A DNA stretch of 64,000 bases, taken from positions 62,001 through 126,000 of the forward strand of contig WTXD01000037.1 in the NCBI GenBank assembly GCA_022496205.1, given 5' to 3'. The position numbers were made by a program, and so were the translations under genes. The notes below the pieces were generated by a model that saw only the letters and a list, made by a program, of their open reading frames with translations, did not search any database and had not been told where the DNA came from. Numbering within the stretch: position 1 is the stretch's first letter; the number at the start of each line of letters is the position of its first letter. Positions 47,950 through 57,710 of the stretch are shown piece after piece. The stretch comes from Gloeopeniophorella convolvens (Eukaryota > Basidiomycota > Agaricomycetes > Russulales).

Positions 47950-50900
47950 ATGGAAGGTGAGCTCGGAGGTCTGGATAGTGCCATTCTAGTACCCGCCACG
48001 TTGACAACGATCCGAATAGATACCGTTCTCTCAAAACTTGATGCTGACATCGAGCGAGGTCACCAGGCGCTGTTGTTGTTATTCAAACGACCTCACCCGT
48101 ACCGTCCTCATGTACTCTCCGCGCTCGCTGCATTTCGAATATATCGCTACCATCTCACTCACAACAAGGAAGATCTCGAAGTTGGCACTCTCCTTCTTAC
48201 CGAAGCTCTCCTTCTTCCCCTCCGCCCCATCTTCGGCCGCTGTCTCAATGGCGCATACTGTCTATATAGGCTCGCACTGGCCTTGCGTTGGAGATTTCAG
48301 CTTTGCAGCCAGAGGGAGGACCTGACTTGCGCAGTCAAGTACTTCCGCCATCTGTTACCCTTTCCACCAGACATACTCGGGATCAGCCCGTTGGAATTGT
48401 TGGATCAGCTCGCTGGAGCGTTAGCTCAAGAAGCGCAACTAGGATCGTTTGTTCACCTCGACAACATAGAAGAGATATTGGTTGTCCTTCGAAAGCACGC
48501 CGCTGAGGACACGTCGAACACCTACATAGCGTCCATCATATACAAGATATGGGAGACTTTCGTGCCAAGGTTCACTCAGAGCGACATCGCAGACGACTCT
48601 GAGCGGCTGCTCACGCTCCTCAACGAGGTGGAGCCGGTTCTGCCGCGCAAGTCACTTCCGGATATCCGCATATTACAGGGCATGCTCCTCATGTGGCGCT
48701 TCCAACTGACCAGTCTGGATGGTCACGGCGCAGCAGCCGTTGCACGCTTCCAAGAAGCTCTCTCCCTCCCGGATCTCGGCCACAGCATTCGTCCAGCCGC
48801 GCTGGCGGGCCTTGCGACTGTCTTACACCATCGCTTCACGCATGACAAGCGGCCGCAGGTCCTCGAGGAGGCTATCTCCCACTCCCGTGCAGCCCTTGCT
48901 TCTTTACCTCCAGAGCATCCAATGCGCCCCGTATGCCTCTCTCTCCTTGCCAACTCCCTCAAGGTCCGTTTCGCGTTCTTCGGAAGTCTGGAGTCCTTGA
49001 AGGAGGCCGACTCGGCATTCCATGATGCACTCAACCAAGACATGCCAGAACCCCTGAGTATGGCTTTGCAGAACGCTATCTATGAGACGGGCCCTAGTAG
49101 GGGTGGGTTTCAAAGAACCGACTCCTTGGAGGGGATCGTACAAGAAACAGCCGCCCAACAAGCTCGCCTTGCGAACCTCCCTTTATCCCACTCGAGCCAG
49201 TTGGACATTCTACATTCGCTCGGCCATCTCTTCAAGGCGAGGTTCCGGCACACCACCGACTTGGCAGATCTCGACAAAGCGATCCAATACCACACCATGG
49301 CTCTCGCGGCGTCGCCGCCTGGCCATTACGCACGACGGCTATCGTTATTCAGCCTCGGGAAGACTTCCCAGGAGTTGTTCCTGCGCACAGGACATGCACC
49401 CTACCTCACCGAGTCCATCGAGCACTGTCGCGAGGCGCTCAAGATGTGCCCGCCTGGGCAGGTGTCCCGCTTCGAGCCGCTACACACGCTGGCGATATCG
49501 CTCAGCCTGCGCACTGCAGAGCAGCACCAGCGTGCGGACTTCGAAGAGGCGATGACGCTCTTCCGCTCCGCCTTTAACGAGGTGTCCGCCGGCGCCCGTG
49601 AGCGGCTCACCACCGCTTACCACTGGGCGACATTCGGACGCCTCGCGCACCACCCGAGCACGCTGCCAGCATACCAGAGCGCGGTGACGCTGCTGCACGA
49701 GGCGCTCGCCGTGGCGCCGCAGCTCGAAGTGCAGCAGCGCGTGCTCCGGGGCACGTGGGGCGCGCGTGCAGCGCTGCCGCTCGAGGCTGCGTCGTACCAG
49801 ATCGAGTTCGGCATGCTGGCACGCGAGAAATACCAGGTCGAGCCCGGCATGCTACAGCGCGCGGTGGAGACACTCGAGCGGGGCCGCGCGCTTCTCTGGA
49901 CGGAGATGCGTGGGTTCCGCCCGTCGCTGCATGCGCTGCGCGCGGCGAAGCCCGCCCTGGCCGCGCGGCTCATTGCGGTCGACCGTGAGCGCGAGGGCAT
50001 TGCGACGTCCGCGGAGGCGGGGTCGCCTGCGCAGCCGCAGCAGGGTGACTATCACACGACTGACGCGTTCAGTCAGGTGATGGGGAGGGCGCACGTGCTC
50101 GAGCGCGAGCGCGAGCAGGTGCTCTCCGAAATCCGAGCAGTCACGGGTTTCAGGGATTTCTTGAGAGCTGTGCCTTTCAACACCCTGCAGACGGCTGCTT
50201 CGGGTGGGCCGGTCATCATCATCAATCACTGCCGCTTCCGCTGCGACATCATCATCGTCCTTTCCGATGCACCACCTGTCCTCATTCCCACTGCAGAAGA
50301 CTTCTACGCCCGCGCCAATGGCATGAAGGAGAAGTTGCTCGAAACACGCGCGAAATATGCTCTAGAGTCGAAGCAGTACCAACGCGCGCTGCGTTCCGTC
50401 CTCGAAGATCTTCACGAGTTCGTAGGCCAGCCAGTGATCGACAAACTCCGTGATCTCGCGATACCCGAGCAATCCCGTGTGTGGTGGTGCCCGACATCCG
50501 TCTTCTGCTCTCTTCCCCTGCACGCTGCCGGGCCGGTCTCCTCGGATAACGGGATGAAACAGTACTTCTCGGACATCTACATCTCTTCGTACACCCCGAC
50601 ACTCTCTGCCCTGATTGAGGCCCGGGAACGCAGCGCGCGCGCCTCAGGGCCGCCTTCTTTGTTGATCGTGGGGCAGCCCGACATCACTCTCCCCGGAGTG
50701 CGGGGCGAAATCAAAGTCGTGCGGGGGATCGCGACCTCGGGAACCAGCCTAGTCGGGCGCGATGCGACGCGCGCCACCGTCATGGACCACCTCCCGAAGC
50801 ACACCCTGGCGCACTTTGCGTGCCACGGGTCGCTGGAGCTAGAGAAGCCATTCGACGCGTCATTCGTGCTCTATGACGACGAGGGCCTCACGCTGCTCGA

Positions 50901-51243
50901 CGTTGTAAAGTCCAAGCACCCAGAAGCCGAGCTCGCTTTCCTGTCCGCATGTCATACTGCGGAATGGACAGACGAGCACGCTCCAGACGAGGCGCTGCAC
51001 CTGACAGCTGCCATGCATTATTGCGGCTTCCGAAGTGTCGTGGGCACGTTGTGGGCGCTGGCAGACACCGATGGGCGTGACATCTCCAAGCACTTCTACC
51101 AACAACTGTTCGCAGAGGCGGAAGGCGGATTTCCGATTGGAGAGGGCTCGGCTCGGGCGCTCCGTGATGCCACGCAGAAGCTGAGAGGGAAGAGGGGTGT
51201 GGCACTAGAACGCTGGGTGAACTTTGTGCACTATGGCGTGTGA
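47950..51243 (+). CDS. TPR-CHAT protein (caspase-like peptidase domain)
   Basis: Single exon, 1,097 aa. The ATG at 47950 is preferred over an upstream TTG. The N-terminal ~700 residues are helical TPR-like repeats (e.g. DLEVGTLLLTEALLLPLRP, DLDKAIQYHTMALAASPP, YLTESIEHCREALKMCPPG). The C-terminal CHAT domain shows LAHFACHGSLELEKP (His ~959) and LAFLSACHTAEWTDEHAPDE (Cys ~1001), the His-Cys dyad of the clan CD separase/caspase fold. It ends with SVVGTLWALADTDGRDISKHF. Family knowledge: TPR-CHAT proteins can act as proteases in cell-death or defence pathways, including Craspase-type systems in bacteria. The fungal substrate is unknown. It lies between inverted copies of the repeat at 45284 and 52123. 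Confidence 0.92.
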   Translation: MEGELGGLDSAILVPATLTTIRIDTVLSKLDADIERGHQALLLLFKRPHPYRPHVLSALAAFRIYRYHLTHNKEDLEVGTLLLTEALLLPLRPIFGRCLNGAYCLYRLALALRWRFQLCSQREDLTCAVKYFRHLLPFPPDILGISPLELLDQLAGALAQEAQLGSFVHLDNIEEILVVLRKHAAEDTSNTYIASIIYKIWETFVPRFTQSDIADDSERLLTLLNEVEPVLPRKSLPDIRILQGMLLMWRFQLTSLDGHGAAAVARFQEALSLPDLGHSIRPAALAGLATVLHHRFTHDKRPQVLEEAISHSRAALASLPPEHPMRPVCLSLLANSLKVRFAFFGSLESLKEADSAFHDALNQDMPEPLSMALQNAIYETGPSRGGFQRTDSLEGIVQETAAQQARLANLPLSHSSQLDILHSLGHLFKARFRHTTDLADLDKAIQYHTMALAASPPGHYARRLSLFSLGKTSQELFLRTGHAPYLTESIEHCREALKMCPPGQVSRFEPLHTLAISLSLRTAEQHQRADFEEAMTLFRSAFNEVSAGARERLTTAYHWATFGRLAHHPSTLPAYQSAVTLLHEALAVAPQLEVQQRVLRGTWGARAALPLEAASYQIEFGMLAREKYQVEPGMLQRAVETLERGRALLWTEMRGFRPSLHALRAAKPALAARLIAVDREREGIATSAEAGSPAQPQQGDYHTTDAFSQVMGRAHVLEREREQVLSEIRAVTGFRDFLRAVPFNTLQTAASGGPVIIINHCRFRCDIIIVLSDAPPVLIPTAEDFYARANGMKEKLLETRAKYALESKQYQRALRSVLEDLHEFVGQPVIDKLRDLAIPEQSRVWWCPTSVFCSLPLHAAGPVSSDNGMKQYFSDIYISSYTPTLSALIEARERSARASGPPSLLIVGQPDITLPGVRGEIKVVRGIATSGTSLVGRDATRATVMDHLPKHTLAHFACHGSLELEKPFDASFVLYDDEGLTLLDVVKSKHPEAELAFLSACHTAEWTDEHAPDEALHLTAAMHYCGFRSVVGTLWALADTDGRDISKHFYQQLFAEAEGGFPIGEGSARALRDATQKLRGKRGVALERWVNFVHYGV

Positions 51244-51349
51244 GTTGTGCGGGGTGGATGGGTTTGCCAAGTATAGTCTCCGAGTCTTATGTAGTAGCGC
51301 ATGCTATCGCCCAGGTATCGAAGGCTCCGCCTGTACGTAGCAGCGATAT

Positions 51350-51900
51350 GGGATATGCATTCCACCACGTGATGCGCGATAGATGATGCCGTTGTTCTGC
51401 GCAGATTACGACGCCAGGACGTCGGGGGCAGCTATCGCGGATTTGCGTTTCTGGAACACTCTCAATTGACAGGAAACTCGATTGGAACGAAGGCCGCATG
51501 TGAACAAAGTGCCCAGCGGATGACGCTCAGAACAAACAGGCCCAGCCAACCTAGATCTGTCTGGCATCTTGGCATAGATCCGTCTCATAGATGACGGCCC
51601 CATGGGATTCCAGACGGTAAATATAAAAATGATAGGCATTGGGGTTCGGGAGCAGTGAATTCTGTGGTGCTACGAAGTTCTCGAATAGTGATGGGTCCCG
51701 AGCGACCATTGTCGTACTGCGAGTGACAATGGTGCCCGCCGTGCAAGTGGAACATATAGGAACACCGATCGAGATATGAAGCTAGTGCTCACGCGCTCAA
51801 GCGCTTACGCTTCGTCAAACCTTGAGTACTTGAGTGATCCCGCGGGTCATAGATGAACCTCGCAGGGTAGACTTACATCTTCAGAACAGTAGACATCATC
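51350..51900. repeat. Dispersed ~0.5-kb duplicate, copy 2
   Basis: Partner of 43300-43810, same orientation, starting about 100 nt after the CHAT stop. It includes the TATGCATTCCACCACGTGAT region and the AAACCTTGAGTACTTGAGTG block with GGGTCATAGATG. Confidence 0.8.
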
Positions 51901-52122
51901 GCTGACGATGTGCGTTGATACCCTAAGCCCAGTATAAGGGCTAAATCTAGCACAGGGGCTTCGTTAGTATCGCAAGTGCGCGGGGAGACGTGCCTAATGC
52001 CCAAGTTACGCCGACTGGGGTCGCCGAGGTACGCAAGACTGAGAGCCGAATGAAAAAGGGCTAAGCCGCGTCGCACAATGACACGGCACTGCAACGACGC
52101 TCGAACTACGACCGGCCACCGT

Positions 52123-55100
52123 CATCACCAAAACCCGAAACTTCTTGCGGGCCCTTGCGGCCCGGAGGGCTTCCGGGTCCGGTTATCGCGCCCGGTATGG
52201 CCATGTATCTTCCGGATCGAGATTTCATCGATAGGCAAGCCCGGACAACCCCGTATATTTGCGAGATCGAAACTGTAAGACGAGACCCGGTTATTACCGG
52301 AGGTTGTCGGGGTGCCATGACTTGCCATGGACCCTTGGCGATCGGTGACTGGAGTCCGCATCGACTTGCCGGCCGTTGTGATCTCGGCCAGCATTATCAC
52401 ACTGTCGCACAAGTTCATTGAATTCTGCAACTGACGATGCAAGGGCCAGTGGACACCGCAGCATGCTGCACGCTGCTGAGCGACGACACAGTTCGTGTGC
52501 AACATCACAACCGGCACGGTCCCTCTCAGCTCTCGCCACAATGCAGGATCACCTCCACCACTGTATCTGCCACCTCCTCGGCGCATCGCTCCTGTCTCCA
52601 CTGAGCCCTTGTCCATGAATTCACCCCCATCGGCCAGCCACTCCCATATGAGCGCCTCGCAGGATGACACACATGCGCGATCCACATCGTACGGTCCCGT
52701 ACTGGTAACTGTACCACGACAACGCCAACGCGCTGGCACAGCAGGTTAAGCTGCGTAGTGTGGCCACGACGTGGCGCAGCAACATAGGCCTGGTGCAAAC
52801 TCTGCCGCCGCTGTGTGGCTCCGTTGACGAGAACGGCGGCTGCGCGCGGGCTCCCGTGCCCACGCCCCGACTCGTCATGGCGACGACGCTGCAAAATCCG
52901 CCGGATGGCCTCGTTTCAAACCAGGATGACACGACCGCGGCATCGCCGCGAGTCATGGCACGGCGGGAAGCCACGCGCATCACCGCCCCCTCCCCGTCGC
53001 CTCCGGCCTTCGCGCGCCCTCACAAGACTCCGCATCACTCGCCGCCCCTGCTTCGCAGCGGGTGAACTAGGTGCATGCCGCCTGGCCTTACCTTCAACGA
53101 TATGCTGACAGCACCCATCGCTCTTTCCCGCACGATCCTGTCCTGTGCCCACACTCTCCTGCCCCCATTTGTCTCTCAGATCCCCTGCACTGCTTCCCCC
53201 TGCACCTCCGCCCCTGCCTGTCTGCCATGTGCCAGCACCCTCAGCCAGCTGTGGCATCACACAGAGTTCTAGTGCGCGCAGCCCACAACAGGGCCGACGC
53301 CGGTGAATCGACACTGATAGTATTAGCGGCGCGGGCTGCACTGGCATGAGCGTTGGAGGCAGTAGCAGCAGGTGCGGCGGCGGCAAAGGCATATGTAGAC
53401 GGTAGGCGCAGGCAGCATGAACGCGAGATCTGCGCCAGACTCACATTGTGCGTAGATTAGATTAGTAGATTAATGCTGTAAGGGGTATTGCGCGTGATGG
53501 CGTGATGCACGACACGTGATGCAAACGACTCGGGGGAAATTTTCATCTTCTCCGTGGACCGTCTCCTCCTCTCACGACGACAGTGTGGCCCACTCCCCAG
53601 TCTTACAGTACTTACATATGCACAGCTGGCTTTGAGGTGAGTTTGTAGGCATGTCCCTACCCTCTCAGCACCTGACTGACCAACTCACTGATAACTTTGC
53701 CAGTGCACTGCTCGCCACACAGTCCTGTCGACGAAAACAGCGACTGCGTGCCTGCTCTCGCGCCCGCCCCTCCCCTGTCACAACGCCACCGCCATGATCC
53801 CCGTTGTGCGGCACCGTTGCTAACTAAGGCGACACAATTGCGCTGCGACAGTGAACCGCTTTACCTGGCAACGCGGCCATAACGTGGTGCGTCAACGTGC
53901 ACCCCTCCTTCTCCACTGTGCTCTGACGAGTGCAGCTTCACATTCCAGGATGAAACGGTCATATCATCACACTCAACTCGTCACCCCTGCATGGTGCTCG
54001 AGATCTGATGAGTACGGCTTGACTTTCCTGGACAATGATGGCTATACCACCCTTGTGCCCAACTCGTCTCCCTGCTGCTTTGTGACCATGCGCGCGCACA
54101 GCCCCTGCCCGTATCCCGTGCGCAGTTGCATGTTGCACCGAACCGCCGCCGCGCTCTAACGAGCGCCGCCCCACTCTCGTGATCAAGGATGGTTTTCCCA
54201 TCACCACATCCAACTCAGTGCACCCGCCGCTCCGCAACCGTGCACACGGTGTCCAGCGCAGCATCGAACCGCCGCAGCTGTATTCTGATGAGCGTGGCCA
54301 TGCAAGCTTGCGCGCACGATGCCACCTCTACCGCAACATCGCCGATACCGTCCCGCGCCATTGAACCGCCATCCCATCCGCTGAGCTCGAGTGGTGATGG
54401 TTACACCCCGTCGGACACGGTGGCCGTGGCATCGTCACTCTCACCCCGTGCCGAGACACAGCCTCGGACTGGCGCGCCGCCATGCGGTTCCTGCAGCGCC
54501 ATTCCGAAATCCCCTACCGTGAGCCGTATGAGCGAAGCCCCGCCAGTACAGCTTGGCGTGCATGCGCAACTGTATTACGGTGCGTCCCGCACATACTTGT
54601 GGTCTTCTCCCGCTGACATGCTCCGGCACTCGACATCCTCGTCCTGCAGCTGTTCCCAGTCATGATAGCGCGCATGCTTCGACACCCACACATCCATGCA
54701 CTCCCTCCTCTGGCCATTTCCGCAGCCCTGGCTCCCATGCCCGTGCTCGCTCCTGCACCCCTCCTGCTCCTGTGCCCACTCCTGCTCCTGTGCCCGCAGC
54801 TCCCACAGCCTGTCCTCTTTGAAGAGCTGCAGGTCTGCCCACAGGCCTCCAGGAAGTTCTAGGGATGCACGCGCCGATCGGATAGTAGTAGCGTAGAGTA
54901 GGGACGCAGTTATACAATGTCAGAAGGACCAAAAGGGTCCAAATTATGTGCCTGAATGCTCGTTTCGATATCTGCTGCACTGCGCAGCAAGGTTCTCGAA
55001 CTTGTCGCTGAAGACAATTTACAATGGAACGACAAGGTACTGCAAGGTGTGATGAAACTACAATAACGGGTGAAACTACAAGGGTACCTCAAAATTACCT

Positions 55101-55228
55101 GGCTCTGGTAGAATCGAGATACAACTCGCCGAATCGAAAAGGGCGCCATGGATCTCTCATCCTGGTTGACCCTTTTGACCTTTTAGGGCACTATAAGGGT
55201 CCAAAATTTTCTTCGGGTTTTGGTGATG
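52123..55228 (+). mobile_element. Terminal-inverted-repeat element, copy 2
   Basis: 3.1-kb element. Its left end (52123-52139) and right end (55212-55228) are perfect 17-nt inverted repeats of catcaccaaaacccgaa. Inside are short Pro/Arg-rich open frames without known domains, several of which reappear on the minus strand of copy 1. A stretch at ~52750-52950 is partly repeated at ~53690-53900 (CGTTGACGAGAACGGCGGCTG vs a close match). No target-site duplication is obvious and no transposase was recognised. Confidence 0.6.
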
Positions 55229-55893
55229 GTCTGACCGATACGTGCTAGAAAGGTGAACGGAGGGGGAGCGTAACCTGGATTCGGTCGTCTTGCACCGTAG
55301 GTTTAAATACATAGTGCGAGTCCTACTCCGGGACCGCGCCGGTGTCTAATCTCGTAGCGTTCCGTTATGCCGCGACGGCCTCTCGCTCGACAGTAAGGTT
55401 TAGCTAGGAAACGGCGTATTCGCGTATAACGTAGCGGCCTTTGATCGGTTGCACGATAACTGCGGACGCGCTAGTTTGGTGTGCGCCTGGCTGCGACAGC
55501 CATTCTTCGTGCGGCGGCGGGACCGCGCGTTTAGCGCGTTCGGCGGAGCGGCTCGCGTCCTGCGGTTTGATCGCAAACAGGCACCTGCGGATGCGCTAGC
55601 GACGCCTGCTAACACAGAGGTGGGAATGACTTATCGTTTCTACGTTGCTGAGTGGTGCCGACTGCCCATCTGCGGCCTACGCCTGAGATCGACCAAAGGA
55701 CGACGCGACCACCGACTTGTGCCCCCTTTGGGCCTATTTGTGGTCCGTGTCTCATCAGTCGAGAGCTCCTAGACGTGCCTAGGACTTTGCACATCAGCCG
55801 TTTTGTAGATCGCGAAAACGTACCGTCGTACGCCGTATACACCGTGCTGGCGTATCAGCGTTGCATATTAAAAATGAGTAAACAGTGTAAACA
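55229..55893. other. Intergenic
   Basis: Between the repeat element and HNH copy C. It is rich in CG and TA dinucleotides (e.g. around 55360-55450). One open frame at 55449-55772 is unassigned. Confidence 0.4.
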
Positions 55894-57080
55894 CTATGCC
55901 CCACCAACCTGGGCCCTATTCAAAGCACGCACCAACTCGGCCGCACCGACAGGGTTGGGTGACATATCCCAGTGGCCGACCGATAGCCCTCCCACTGGCC
56001 CATCGTCTCTGTAGAAGTCATCAAGGACCTCGGCTGCCCCAGACATATGAGCGGTCTTCGCGCAGGCAGCATGAAGTTTGAGTAGCATCGGACTCGGAGG
56101 TGGGATAACATCGCCCTCGGGGGACCTAGTTTCTTGAAAGCTAACCCGTCGGAGGAACATCTTCCTCAATCGGTCAGGGTTGGCATTGACATCATACGTA
56201 TCCGGTATGACATTTTGCTCATCATCCTGGCGCAGAAAAGCTTGATTGAATGCGCGGCAGCGCGGCAGAGGAAGCACAAACATACCAGTGCTGGCGTGAG
56301 CCAAACCTGCAAGGTGTCGAACAGTATATGGTGTGGGGGCTGCCATCATGGCATTGACGGGATTATGCACGTCTAGACCATTCAGGATATTTCGGATCTC
56401 AATACCTGTTAAGCGATCGAGAATAGCGGCTGCAGACACTGCCCATCTTAGCTGAGTGCATGTAAGTGCATGATATGCTCGTCTTCTCAGGAGAGCAACA
56501 GACCTTGTCCTGAGCAGCCTGTGTCATACCACCGATTCGATCCGAGAGTGATTGACTGATTATGTGGGCTACGTGTAAATATTCTAACGCAGGTTCCTCT
56601 GACTCAGTGGGATTGGGTTTGTCAATATCCGGTCTGTGAGTGAAAACACAGCGATAACCATCACGATGTTGAAGCTTCGCATATATATAACATCATATAT
56701 AACATCAGCGTCAGATGGGAGCGGAGCTCCTGCTCACCTGCTCCTTCAACCTTCGCGGAGTCGCTCCTGGGGGCTCCAGGGTCTGAGCATGGTGCGTGGT
56801 AGCGGCTTCGAAGGACAGTCGAGGACTCTGATCCGCCGATACGACTGGGGTAGGGCCTTTCGGGTTCCGGACTATTCGAGAGCGTTCTCTTAGAGAGAAC
56901 GGACGCATGAATAGTAGACATCCACTCACAGATACGGATTAGGCCGAAGATGTAGAGATGTGCGAGGCCAGCAAGAATTTCCCGATCGTCATTACAAGCA
57001 TTGATTTCACGAGCGATGCAGTCCCGACCGTTGTCTGTGGGAGCGTACCGGAGAGCGTACCCCAGCGTTCGTGCGGCAAC
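55894..57080 (-). pseudogene. HNH_2 nuclease-like gene, copy C (truncated, frameshifted)
   Basis: Homology to copies A and B covers the last part of exon 1 (VAARTLGYALRYAPTDNGRD..LYIFGLIRIC), exon 2, exon 3 (RDGYRCVFTHRPD, HIISQSLSDRIGG) and the complete C-terminus (GLSVGHWDMSPNPVGAAE). The first ~60 codons are missing: similarity stops at about 57080, just before the GATATATCGC satellite. A 2-nt deletion in the fourth exon (NAMMAAPTP instead of NAMMAATVPHILFD) removes the second HNH His and FD from frame. Reading through the following intron happens to restore the downstream frame. Confidence 0.75.
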
Positions 57081-57119
57081 TATGCTTGTCCCTATCGGAC
57101 AGAATTCTCATGCACTTGT

Positions 57120-57430
57120 TCGCCTGGCGAGATATTGAGATATAGCTCGATATATTGCAATATAGCTAGATATATTGCGATATATTGCGATATCTCTTGA
57201 TATATCTTAACTTTGCCCCCACCGCTTTGCTCGCAATATAATGCGATATAGTTCGAGATGAGAGATATCGCAATAACTCGCGATATCTTTGAAGATATTG
57301 CGAGATCTCGGTATCTTGCAACCTTTGCTCCGGTCCCGAGATCTTGCAATATATCGCAAGATATCGCGATATATCTCCCGCCAAACATGCACCCACTGAT
57401 CGCAAGATATCGCGATATATCTCCCGCCAT
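57120..57430. repeat. GATATATCGC-type palindromic satellite
   Basis: About 300 nt made almost entirely of short, partly self-complementary words (gatatattgc, cgatatatc, agatatcgcgatatatct). It encodes the same YRDIS/AIYCDIS-like peptide pattern on both strands. A 29-nt unit occurs identically at 57355-57383 and 57401-57429. It abuts the broken 5' end of HNH copy C. Confidence 0.85.
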
Positions 57431-57710
57431 GCCCGATCCCGATCGTCCTCGTTAATCTCGATATACGTGTCGTCATGCGACCCACCAGACCATCTCAGAT
57501 AACCTTGTGCCACTCATGCAGTCGTCCTACATCGCCGGCTCAGGCTCTCGAATGGGATAAGATGTCAGAGAAAGAAGAAATCCAATTCTCGGCCCTGCGA
57601 CCCCAGCGGAAGGCAGCTCATAAATCTTGGCCTTCAGCCTCAGCCCCCGGTTCTCTTTTCCCCACCTCTCAACAATCCGCGTCCTTCATCGTGACTCGTC
57701 TCCTCTTCCT

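Noticed and set aside
57092..57513. Minus-strand ORFs with YRDIS/ISRYLAI repeats
   Set aside because: Translation of the palindromic satellite. The same pattern appears on both strands, so it is not a real repeat protein.
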